Of a stretch of 23,892 nucleotides of DNA, positions 1 to 5,976 are shown one piece after another; position 1 is the first letter of the stretch; every line of letters starts with the position of its first letter. The notes under the pieces are model-generated. The model searched no databases. It was not told where the DNA came from and worked only from the letters and a program-made list of their open reading frames with translations. Position numbers and translations under genes: made by a program. Source of the DNA: Pirellulales bacterium (GTDB taxonomy: Bacteria; Planctomycetota; Planctomycetia; Pirellulales; Thermoguttaceae); NCBI GenBank assembly GCA_030642635.1, contig DAOWNK010000013.1, forward strand, positions 1 to 23,892. The letters are read 5' to 3'.

Positions 1-65
1 GGTTGTCCGTACCGCCGGCGGTCGAGGCTGGTGCAATACTTGTCCTTGGCCGCCGGCCCGTTCAT
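1..65 (-). CDS. N-terminal fragment of a leftward gene behind a Fur-type promoter
   Basis: A leftward frame opens with ATG at 63-65 and stays open for 21 codons to the window edge, beginning MNGPAAKDKYC. The product cannot be identified from so few residues. The frame is supported mainly by its position: about 35 nt downstream of a well-formed leftward promoter whose start region is covered by a Fur-box-like palindrome. No Shine-Dalgarno sequence is seen, which is common in planctomycetes. If the operator is real, the gene is likely iron-regulated (uptake, storage or iron-sparing), but that is inference from the operator alone. Confidence 0.4.
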   Translation of the reverse strand, partial: MNGPAAKDKYCTSLDRRRYGQ

Positions 66-73
66 GTGTTATT

Positions 74-133
74 GAAATTGAGAACGATTCTCAATCTCAG
101 TTGGGATTCTAACACTTCCCCTTTGTTTGTCAA
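74..133 (-). promoter_or_regulatory. Leftward sigma70-like promoter with Fur-box-like operator
   Basis: On the minus strand TTGACA (133-128) is followed after 16 bp by TAGAAT (111-106), a strong -35/-10 pair. Just downstream, at about 76-93, lies the near-perfect palindrome ATTGAGAACGATTCTCAAT, which matches the TGAGAATnATTCTCA style of Fur binding site. It would cover about +7 to +25 of the transcript, a position suited to repression. The target is the gene starting at 65. Confidence 0.65.
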
Positions 134-415
134 GGGCTAAATCAAAATTTTTTGAAAATTTTCCAAAAACCCCCAGCCCGTCCAAAAAATTACCACAAAA
201 CGCAGAAAGAAAAACAATTTATGTGTGGATTTTCGACGACGCGGCAAGCGTAAACATTCGCCAAACCCGTACGTAGGGGGGGTGGCAGGGCATTGGGGCT
301 GGAAGAGGAATGGATGTGGACTGTGGCCGGGCATTGGCCGAAGAATACTAACGGTCCGTACGGACAGTTGCGGTGGTCGGCCGATGAGACAGTGGCAGTG
401 TATGGAGATGCTTTT
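134..415. other. Gene-free stretch, AT-rich at its left end
   Basis: Between the leftward promoter and the Cys-rich gene I see no convincing coding region. Bases 134-230 are AT-rich with runs of A and T. A perfect 12-bp palindrome, GTCCGTACGGAC, lies at 354-365, about 50 bp upstream of the next start codon, and could be an operator or chance. No clear rightward -35/-10 pair was found. Confidence 0.4.
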
Positions 416-751
416 ATGCGATGGATTGATTGGTTTTTTGCCATGCTGGCCGCAGGAGTACTGGTCGGCCAGGCTGTTGCCACCGATGAACTTGCCTCTG
501 ATGAGTCGGCGAAGTGCGTCAATTGTAGTCAGTACAGAGATATGGGCTACTATGCATCTGGATGTTACGCGTCACCAGGTTTCAACCTGACGCCCGGCTG
601 CTGCCAGTGTCAGCCGAACTGTTGCGACAACGCCTGGGACGGCTATTGCCAGGAAAGGGCCAAGTGGCAGGCATTTTGGTATCGCGTTGGAACGGGTTGC
701 TCGAGGTGTGGTGGAACTACGGTAGTTGTGATGCCGAGCGAAAATCGGTAA
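416..751 (+). CDS. Small exported cysteine-rich protein
   Basis: The 111-residue product has a short N-terminus, a hydrophobic core and a plausible signal peptidase site after about residue 22 (GQAVA|TD). The mature part has 11 cysteines in roughly 90 residues, including a CCQCQPNCC cluster followed by DNAWDGYCQE, a pattern I associate with small exported planctomycete proteins of unknown role. The ATG at 416 is chosen because GGAG (404-407) sits 8 bp upstream and because starting here puts the signal peptide at the N-terminus; the frame is open further upstream but that part looks non-coding. Disulfide-rich or metal-binding function is possible but unproven. It is monocistronic and ends before a terminator at 851-892. 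Confidence 0.7.
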   Translation: MRWIDWFFAMLAAGVLVGQAVATDELASDESAKCVNCSQYRDMGYYASGCYASPGFNLTPGCCQCQPNCCDNAWDGYCQERAKWQAFWYRVGTGCSRCGGTTVVVMPSENR

Positions 752-759
752 AAAAGGCA

Positions 760-796
760 AAATCGGCTCCAGCAGACCGGTTCCCAGGGCCGATTT
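760..796. repeat. 8-bp inverted repeat after the Cys-rich gene
   Basis: AAATCGGC (760-767) and GCCGATTT (789-796) are perfect complements separated by 21 bases. The following bases are only weakly T-rich, so this is at best a weak terminator. The stronger one is at 851-892. Confidence 0.3.
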
Positions 797-850
797 CTTC
801 TGATAGACCTGCCGGGAGGGCGGGACGTGGATTGTCCCGTTTCAGGATAG

Positions 851-892
851 AGATCATGGTAGACGACGGATCGGCTGCCATGATCTTTTTTT
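851..892 (+). terminator. Rho-independent terminator of the Cys-rich gene
   Basis: AGATCATGG (851-859) pairs perfectly with CCATGATCT (878-886) and is followed by a run of seven T from 886 to 892. The T-run overlaps the stop codon of the converging TPR gene (TAA at 893-891 on the minus strand), so the two convergent units are packed with no spare sequence. Confidence 0.75.
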
Positions 893-2237
893 ATTTGCTT
901 AATTTCTTCAGCAGAGCCTCGGCCTCTTGCCGTTGCGAAAAGGGTCTGGTGGTCTTAAGTGCAGATTCGAGTAGTCGCCGGGCATCATCCTTCCGGCCGC
1001 GGTCGGCTGAGACCCGGGCCATGTAGTAGGCGGTATCTGCACTGAAGTTCCCCTTGGCGGCCGTTTGACGCAACACCTGCTCTGCTTCCTCGATCCGTCC
1101 GAGCTTGTAGAGCACCCAGCCGTACGTGGAGCCGGCCTCGGTTGCATTCGGATATTGTCGGGCGTTGCTTTGGGCGTACTCCAACGCACGTTGTCGTTTG
1201 GCTTCGCTGTTCTGCTCGACCAGCGCCAATGCCAGGTTGTTGCTTGCCGCGAAGTTGCCTGGCGATTGCAGATGTGCCGACTCGAAATACGTCTCGGCCG
1301 CCTTGTAATCCTTCCGGAACAGTGCGATTACCCCTCGCAGCACCTTGGCTTCCAGCGATTTCGGGTCGAGCCGCATTGCCGCTGCGGCTTGCTGTTGTGC
1401 CTCCTTAAGCTGACCGGTTTCCAGTGCCCATTGTGTGGCGACCAACCTGGTTCGCAGATCCTTCGGTGCGACCTGCAGGGCATAGATCATCCATTTTTTG
1501 GCGTTATCGCGGTCTCCGGCCTGTTCGTAAAACTGTGCGAGCCTTGCGGCCGGCGTCAGCACGTTCGGATCGGCCTTGGCTGCTGCTTTTAGATTGTCCA
1601 GCGCCTTGGTAGTCTTTTTTTGTTGGAACAGTGCCCGGGCGAGCCGCTGCAGCGAGGCAGTGTTGTTCGGGTCGATTTTCAGCCAGTCTTCGAGACGCTG
1701 TTGTGCGGTGGGCCAATCTCCCCTGGCTTCCGCCACGGCCGCCAGGCCGCTGTAGACACGCGGCTGAAGAACCTTTTTCCGATCGGCACTCTTGGTAAAC
1801 CCAGCCAGAAGCGAATTCGCCTTGGCGTAGAGCAATTCGGCCTCGGTAATTCGTTTGGCGTGCAAGGCGACATCGCCCAGGATAATATACGCCTCCGGGT
1901 CGTCGGGCGATTCGATCACCGCACGTTCCAGTGACGCCCGGACTGCGCCACCCTGCTTGATTTGCGAGAACCACTGGGCCATGATGACCTGCGGCGGCGG
2001 CAGATCGGGGTGTTTTTTCGCCGCCTCTTGCAACAACTTCAACGCTCCGTCGAAGTCCTGGTTTTTGAACGCCTCGACGGCGCCGGCCACTTCCGGCTCT
2101 TGCTTGTCGGCGTCGGCAGCCGGGGCCTCCAGTTTGTCGACAGAGATCGGCTCTGCCTGTAGGCTCGCCACCGATGCGACGGCAAAAACGACAAACATTC
2201 TATAAGCAACCGCCGCGCCAACGGATGAAAATTTCAT
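891..2237 (-). CDS. Exported tetratricopeptide repeat (TPR) protein
   Basis: 448 residues. The N-terminus (basic start, hydrophobic core to about residue 26, then LQA|EP) is a likely signal peptide. From about residue 50 to the end the sequence is built of TPR-like helical pairs, with recurring A at position 8, G or A at position 20 and P at position 32 (for example LKIDPNNTASLQRLARALFQ, and later SYGWVLYKLGRIEEAEQVL-like units). A protein-protein scaffold in the periplasm or cell envelope is the usual role of such proteins; the partner is unknown. The start at 2237 is supported by AAAGGAAA about 8 bp upstream. It lies 102 bp downstream of the winged-helix gene on the same strand, with a nested hairpin between them. 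Confidence 0.85.
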   Translation of the reverse strand: MKFSSVGAAVAYRMFVVFAVASVASLQAEPISVDKLEAPAADADKQEPEVAGAVEAFKNQDFDGALKLLQEAAKKHPDLPPPQVIMAQWFSQIKQGGAVRASLERAVIESPDDPEAYIILGDVALHAKRITEAELLYAKANSLLAGFTKSADRKKVLQPRVYSGLAAVAEARGDWPTAQQRLEDWLKIDPNNTASLQRLARALFQQKKTTKALDNLKAAAKADPNVLTPAARLAQFYEQAGDRDNAKKWMIYALQVAPKDLRTRLVATQWALETGQLKEAQQQAAAAMRLDPKSLEAKVLRGVIALFRKDYKAAETYFESAHLQSPGNFAASNNLALALVEQNSEAKRQRALEYAQSNARQYPNATEAGSTYGWVLYKLGRIEEAEQVLRQTAAKGNFSADTAYYMARVSADRGRKDDARRLLESALKTTRPFSQRQEAEALLKKLSK

Positions 2238-2265
2238 ATCGTAATTTCCTTTGGTAATTTAGAAC

Positions 2266-2320
2266 TGGTGTGCCACTGCTTCGTCAGAAGCAGTGCTTTG
2301 TGCATCACGCCTGCACACCA
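2266..2320. repeat. Nested inverted repeat between the winged-helix and TPR genes
   Basis: An outer pair TGGTGTGC (2266-2273)/GCACACCA (2313-2320) encloses an inner perfect pair CACTGCTTC (2274-2282)/GAAGCAGTG (2287-2295) with loop GTCA. The TGTGCCAC start resembles the palindromes at 15383-15424 and 21345-21369, so it may belong to the same dispersed family. No T-run follows on the minus strand, so a classic terminator is unlikely. It could act as an attenuator or a processing site between the two minus-strand genes. Confidence 0.5.
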
Positions 2321-2339
2321 ATTTATTCCCGGACACTGT

Positions 2340-2561
2340 TCAGTGGAGCGAGACGATCTTGCCGCGACCCTCATCTTCGATCAGAACTTTGCCTTCGCAA
2401 GCAAGCCAACCGATGGCCTGCATCACCACGTCGCGCGGCTGGCCAACCGCCTTTACCAGCTTGGTCATGCTCAAGGGACCATGTTTCGACAAGGCTTGCC
2501 ATACTGTCCCGGCCACCTCACCGATCTGATCGGCGTTCGAGCCTAAAGCTACCTTTGCCAT
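2340..2561 (-). CDS. Small winged helix-turn-helix protein (DUF2582-like)
   Basis: 73 residues. The sequence has the form of a compact winged helix: an N-terminal helix (IGEVAGTVWQALSKHGPLS), a recognition-helix region (KLVKAVGQPRDVVMQAIGWL) and a C-terminal wing (EGKVLIEDEGRGKIVSL). This resembles the DUF2582 small winged-helix family of bacteria, proposed to bind nucleic acid; no target is known. The start at 2561 is favoured over the in-frame ATG at 2588 because a very strong Shine-Dalgarno (GGAGGAGGTGA) lies directly before it. A leftward promoter at about 2639-2666 would give a leader of roughly 70 nt. Confidence 0.75.
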   Translation of the reverse strand: MAKVALGSNADQIGEVAGTVWQALSKHGPLSMTKLVKAVGQPRDVVMQAIGWLACEGKVLIEDEGRGKIVSLH

Positions 2562-2638
2562 AACGTCACCTCCTCCTTGATTTGTCATTACTGTTTAGGG
2601 TACTTGGTAAAATGAATCGATTTTCCAAACCTCTAAAA

Positions 2639-2666
2639 AGTATAGCACAATGGAAACCATGAGCAA
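2639..2666 (-). promoter_or_regulatory. Leftward extended -10 promoter for the winged-helix gene
   Basis: The minus strand has TATACT at 2644-2639 preceded by TGC (an extended -10), with a weak -35-like TTGCTC about 16 bp upstream. The predicted start is near 2632, some 70 nt before the start codon at 2561. Confidence 0.45.
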
Positions 2667-2701
2667 CACCGAATAAAATTCGGTAGTTAGCAGTTTTTCC
2701 A

Positions 2702-2729
2702 TTTAGCCCGCCGTGAATACACGGCGGGC
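2702..2729. repeat. Palindromic repeat, TTTAGCC-hairpin family
   Basis: TTTAGC leads into a perfect 10-bp stem: GCCCGCCGTG (2706-2715), loop AATA, CACGGCGGGC (2720-2729). It shares the TTTAGCC border with copies at 2820-2844, 5828-5851, 9680-9703 and 19726-19750. Confidence 0.6.
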
Positions 2730-2751
2730 AAACGTGGCAAGCGTTTCCCGC

Positions 2752-2782
2752 TAGCCCCGAGTGTATTCACCCGGGGCTAAAT
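2752..2782. repeat. Palindromic repeat, TTTAGCC-hairpin family
   Basis: TAGCCCCG (2752-2759) pairs with CGGGGCTA (2772-2779); after one mismatch GTG/CAC continue the stem around a TATT loop. It ends in GCTAAAT, the same border as the neighbouring repeats. Confidence 0.55.
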
Positions 2783-2815
2783 AGGGGACTCTGGAAGTAG
2801 ATCGCCGCCATTCGC

Positions 2816-2845
2816 CACGCGCCGTGCAAGCACGGCGGCTAAATG
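2816..2845. repeat. Palindromic repeat, near-identical to 19723-19751
   Basis: CGCCGTGC (2820-2827), loop AA, GCACGGCG (2830-2837), then GCTAAAT. The copy at 19726-19750 differs at one stem pair, C-G here and T-A there, a compensatory change. The copy at 5828-5856 is the same element in reverse orientation. Confidence 0.7.
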
Positions 2846-2866
2846 GTTCATCCTATCCACTACCCA

Positions 2867-4375
2867 CTATCCACTACCCACTGCCCTCTTGCTCTCCAGC
2901 CCTGCCTTAGCCAAGACGAAGTAAAGCACAAAGCCTACAATGAAGGCCGCCACTGGCGGGGCCGGCACCTTGCCGGCCAGACATTCCAGCCCCGGGATCA
3001 TGGCCAGGAATTCGGCCGCCCCGACGGCGAATCCGACGAGCCAGGATATCCACCCGGCAGGGTTGAACCCCGCACGCGGACCTGCCCAACGACGGCCGGC
3101 CAGAAGATAGTCGGCGGCCATCGCACCGCACACCGGCCCGAAAGATGCACCGATCACTACAAATACCATCACCACCTTGCCGGCCAGACCGGTCACCGCA
3201 AAGATGATCGCCGTAGCGGTTCCCAACCCAACAGAGATGAACGGATTTACCTTCGGCAGCGTGGTCTTAAAACTGTTCGCCGCAATGAACGCCGAGAAGC
3301 AAGCGGGCGGGAAAGCCGATACGGCCAACAAGATCATGATTACATTGGCGGTCCTCGCAGTGAGGATGCCGCCTTTCATCAGGTCGACCGGATTGAGGTT
3401 GCCGGCCATATTCTCCGGCACCATTCCAGCACCGTAGGCGCCGGCGACAATCAGGATGGCCAACCCTCCGGCTAAGATCGTGGCCAGTGCAACTCCTATC
3501 AGCCCGCCCCATTGCACGTCGTTTTCGTTGCGGTTGTTCATGCCGAAGTCTACACCCGCCGCACCGGCGGTAGCAAAGAAACCGACGATATACGTACACA
3601 TAATAGCGATCACGCCGAATTTTGTAAGCGGACAGGCGGCCTCGGCTGTAACCTCAGTTTTTTCTGCGATGACAACTTCTTTGTCGTCATCCGAGATCGT
3701 CTCTTTCACCACGATGGTCTCGGACAGCGTAGCTTCCACTCCTGCACCGATGACCTTCTCCGGCGTAAACTCTCCGAGTCCGCCGGCCGACTTGACCAGC
3801 AGCACAACGAGTACGACCAGCGGTATCAGCGGCAGGTAAGTGGCCACCTTTGCCACATACTGAATTCCCTTCAGTCCCATGAAGGCCGCCCCGGCGGCAA
3901 ACACCCCTGCAATAATGCCGTGTGTCGCCCCGGGCACCGCCACGCTGCCGTCGGCATTCAGCCCGATACTAAAACACTTGCACAGTATTATAGATACGGC
4001 GAACGCATTAACGGCAATCCAGCCGAATTGCAAAAGCCCCATCAGGAACCCCGGCATCAGGAACCCGCCCCGGACACCGTACGTCGAGGTGCCGACTACG
4101 TACAGCGGCAATCCCGACTTCATCCCCAACAGCCCAGGCACCATGTAAAACAGTGCATGGCAAATCAACGCCGCCAGCACCAGGCTGAGCAGAGCGATCG
4201 GCAGCCCCGCGGCCAGCACACCGCCCGGCGTGTCGCCTGCCCCAACAAGAGATTGCCAGAACACAAACCACAACATGATTCCGGCGTACGTAGGTGCGGT
4301 GTTTTTGAACCACGCCGCGCGGTTCTCCGGCGGCACGGGCCGTGCCGCTGCAACATAAGATGGTAACGATGCCAT
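2867..4375 (-). CDS. NCS1-type nucleobase/cytosine permease
   Basis: A 502-residue polytopic protein of about 12 hydrophobic segments, matching the NCS1 (CodB/allantoin/cytosine) permease family: the PPENRAAWFKNTAPTYAG start, the glycine-rich GLPLYVVGTSTYGVRGGFL segment, LQFGWIAVNAFAVS, and the late GASFGPVCGAMAADYLL. It would import a nucleobase or related compound by Na+ or H+ symport; the substrate cannot be fixed from sequence. The start at 4375 is chosen because CAGGAGGACAC sits just before it; the upstream 50 in-frame codons overlap the promoter. Odd feature: a hydrophilic, acidic loop of about 50 residues at roughly 196-250 (rich in E, D, K). The last residues and stop codon come from a TATCCAC/TACCCAC tandem tract. 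Confidence 0.8.
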   Translation of the reverse strand: MASLPSYVAAARPVPPENRAAWFKNTAPTYAGIMLWFVFWQSLVGAGDTPGGVLAAGLPIALLSLVLAALICHALFYMVPGLLGMKSGLPLYVVGTSTYGVRGGFLMPGFLMGLLQFGWIAVNAFAVSIILCKCFSIGLNADGSVAVPGATHGIIAGVFAAGAAFMGLKGIQYVAKVATYLPLIPLVVLVVLLVKSAGGLGEFTPEKVIGAGVEATLSETIVVKETISDDDKEVVIAEKTEVTAEAACPLTKFGVIAIMCTYIVGFFATAGAAGVDFGMNNRNENDVQWGGLIGVALATILAGGLAILIVAGAYGAGMVPENMAGNLNPVDLMKGGILTARTANVIMILLAVSAFPPACFSAFIAANSFKTTLPKVNPFISVGLGTATAIIFAVTGLAGKVVMVFVVIGASFGPVCGAMAADYLLAGRRWAGPRAGFNPAGWISWLVGFAVGAAEFLAMIPGLECLAGKVPAPPVAAFIVGFVLYFVLAKAGLESKRAVGSG

Positions 4376-4446
4376 TGTGTCCTCCTGAAAAGTGAAAGGA
4401 ACGGCGAACCTCGATGCAAGCAGTGCCGCCACCGATTGCAGCCTGG

Positions 4447-4474
4447 AGTATACAATTTGCGTAGCGGATGTAAA
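4447..4474 (-). promoter_or_regulatory. Leftward promoter of the permease gene
   Basis: On the minus strand TTTACA (4474-4469), 16 bp, TATACT (4452-4447): five of six matches in each hexamer. The start site would be near 4440, giving a leader of about 65 nt before the start codon at 4375. No riboswitch fold was recognised in the leader. Confidence 0.6.
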
Positions 4475-4509
4475 TGGGTTTTCCATGTATAAATCGACCC
4501 GAATTTGCC

Positions 4510-4539
4510 TTGACCCCTGAAGCATCTCCAGAGTACCAT
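4510..4539 (+). promoter_or_regulatory. Possible rightward promoter of the GT39-like gene
   Basis: TTGACC (4510-4515), 18 bp, TACCAT (4534-4539), about 50 bp upstream of the ATG at 4589. It is back to back with the permease promoter in a 213-bp divergent region. Confidence 0.4.
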
Positions 4540-4588
4540 ACCTGGTCTATCTTTCCCGCACTGACCCAATAGCGACGGCAATGCACGA

Positions 4589-5884
4589 ATGAATTCGGCT
4601 GCATGGAAGCAACTTGCGCTGATACTGACGTTGGCCCTGGCCGTCCGGCTAACGGTAGCTGCCTACTGGCAGTCGCGTTTAGACGGACGATTCGGATTCG
4701 GCGACAGCGAAAGCTATTGGACGCTCGGCCGGGCCGTCGCCGGCGGTCAACCGTATCGGTACGGCTCAGACGACGCGGAAATCTTCCGCACGCCCGGCTA
4801 TCCGGTCATGTTGGCCCCGATTTTTCTGCTCGGCGGCAATGAACCGCCGGTAATGTGGGCAAGGGCGGAAAGTGCCGTGCTGGGAACGTTGGCCGTGTTG
4901 TGTGTCTGGTGGCTGGGACGGATGTTGTTCGATGAGCGAACCGGGCTGATCGCCGCGGCAGTTGCGGCGTTTTACCCGGGTGCGATCGCCGTCGGTGCGC
5001 TGGTGCTCAGCGAGGCGCCGTTCTGCGTGCTTATGCTGGTTCAGCTTGCGCTCTGGACGCTGGCACTAAGGGTCGAGTCGTTGCGCAATGTCTGGCTGCC
5101 GGCAATCGGTGCCGGATTGGCCGCCGGGGCGGCAACGCTCGTCAGACCAAGCTGGCTGTTGTTCACGCCCATGGCAATGCTGATTTCAGTGGTGGTGTGC
5201 GGGCAGAAATTGCGACAGATCGGGATCGGCGCAGCCATGCTGCTAGGACTGATCGTCGCCATGACGCCGTGGTGGGTTCGCAACGCGCAGGTGACAGGCC
5301 GATTCGTGCCAACCACGCTGCAAGTCGGCGCCAGTCTGTACGACGGACTGAACCCGGCGGCAACCGGGGCAAGTAACATGGAGTTCGTCGATAGGTTTTC
5401 TGAGCAGATGCGCAGTCGATCGGATAAATCGCAGGAGCAACCTTCAGAACCGTTCGAGGTCCGGCTCGACCGCCGGCTCCGTACGGAAGCGATTCACTGG
5501 GCCATGAGCAACCCGGCCCGGGCGGTCAGGCTGGCTGCCGTCAAGGTAATGCGGACCTGGAACATCTGGCCGAACGAGCCGAGCCTGTCCGCCTGGCCTG
5601 TCCGCCTGACAGTAGCCCTTACATACACCCCGATCCTGATTTTGGGAATTCTTGGGGCCGTCGGAACGATTCGGCTCGGTTGGCCGTACATATTATGTTG
5701 GCTCCCGGCGGTGTATTTCACCATGTTGCACGCCGTGTTCATCGGCTCGATCAGATACCGTCAGCCGGCCATGCTCGGGCTGATAGTGCTGGCGGCCGGC
5801 GTGGTTGGCGGAGTGGGAAAAATCACATTTAGCCGCCGTGCTTTCACGGCGCGTAACGGAAGGGAGAAGGGAGAAGGGAGATGA
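4589..5884 (+). CDS. Membrane glycosyltransferase, GT39/ArnT-like
   Basis: 431 residues with about nine to ten hydrophobic segments. The first extracytoplasmic loop carries GFGDSESYW (about residues 36-44), the acidic motif typical of the lipid-linked-sugar-dependent GT39/PMT/ArnT fold, followed by EIFRTPGYPVML, a conserved signature of the dolichyl-phosphate-mannose-type family. Later segments (VRPSWLLFTP, TPWWVRN) also fit. The likely role is transfer of a sugar from an undecaprenyl-phosphate donor to an envelope acceptor; neither is known. The last 20 or so residues (SRRAFTARNGREKGEGR) are encoded by a palindromic repeat (5828-5851) and a GAAGGGA tract, so the ancestral C-terminus probably ended near residue 412. 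Confidence 0.75.
   Translation: MNSAAWKQLALILTLALAVRLTVAAYWQSRLDGRFGFGDSESYWTLGRAVAGGQPYRYGSDDAEIFRTPGYPVMLAPIFLLGGNEPPVMWARAESAVLGTLAVLCVWWLGRMLFDERTGLIAAAVAAFYPGAIAVGALVLSEAPFCVLMLVQLALWTLALRVESLRNVWLPAIGAGLAAGAATLVRPSWLLFTPMAMLISVVVCGQKLRQIGIGAAMLLGLIVAMTPWWVRNAQVTGRFVPTTLQVGASLYDGLNPAATGASNMEFVDRFSEQMRSRSDKSQEQPSEPFEVRLDRRLRTEAIHWAMSNPARAVRLAAVKVMRTWNIWPNEPSLSAWPVRLTVALTYTPILILGILGAVGTIRLGWPYILCWLPAVYFTMLHAVFIGSIRYRQPAMLGLIVLAAGVVGGVGKITFSRRAFTARNGREKGEGR
5828..5851. repeat. Palindromic repeat forming the C-terminus of the GT39-like ORF
   Basis: TTTAGC followed by CGCCGTG (5834-5840), loop CTTT, CACGGCG (5845-5851). It is the reverse-oriented copy of the 2816-2845 and 19723-19751 repeat. 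It lies in the coding frame and supplies SRRAFTAR, followed by a GAAGGGA tandem tract (5861-5881). Confidence 0.65.
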
Positions 5885-5886
5885 GT

Positions 5887-5914
5887 AAAAGCCCCCGCAC
5901 TGCGTGCGGGGGCA
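5887..5914. repeat. 28-bp palindromic repeat, identical copy at 20990-21017
   Basis: AAAA followed by GCCCCCGCAC, loop TGC, GTGCGGGGGC and A. The 28 bases are identical to 20990-21017, which lies inside the O-antigen ligase coding sequence. A diverged copy at 11388-11415 keeps most pairs through compensatory changes. Here it is 2 bp after the GT39-like stop codon, where it might also act as a terminator hairpin, although no T-run follows. Confidence 0.75.
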
Positions 5915-5921
5915 CTGACCA

Positions 5922-5940
5922 CTGATAGCTGATAGCTGAC
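5922..5940. repeat. Short tandem repeat of CTGATAG units
   Basis: Tandem CTGATAGCTGATAGCTGAC between the 28-bp hairpin and the AsmA-like gene. Such AGCTGATAGCTGA tracts occur as dispersed repeats in many environmental bacterial genomes (recalled, not searched). Part of the 92-bp gap between genes. Confidence 0.5.
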
Positions 5941-5976
5941 AACGACCATGGAGGATAACAACCAATCATTTCCCGA

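Larger units (their letters stand above)
2562..2866. other. Intergenic region with three palindromic repeats and a low-complexity tract
   Basis: About 305 bp with no gene. The right part holds three hairpin repeats in a row (2706-2729, 2752-2779, 2820-2837), each abutting TTTAGCC or GGCTAAAT, then a tandem tract of TATCCAC/TACCCAC units (2854-2881) that runs into the end of the permease gene and supplies its stop codon. The left part carries the winged-helix promoter. Confidence 0.6.

Noticed and set aside
354..365. GTCCGTACGGAC palindrome as a transcription-factor operator
   Set aside because: A single short palindrome with no matching copy or known consensus; kept only as a note.
3512..4366. 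Plus-strand ORF of 284 codons opposite the permease
   Set aside because: Low-complexity, His/Arg/Gln-rich translation typical of an antisense shadow; the permease has a strong ribosome-binding site and membrane pattern.
5887..5914. Plain Rho-independent terminator
   Set aside because: The stem is strong but no T-run follows and an identical copy lies inside a coding sequence, so a repeat element is more likely; a secondary terminator role is not excluded.
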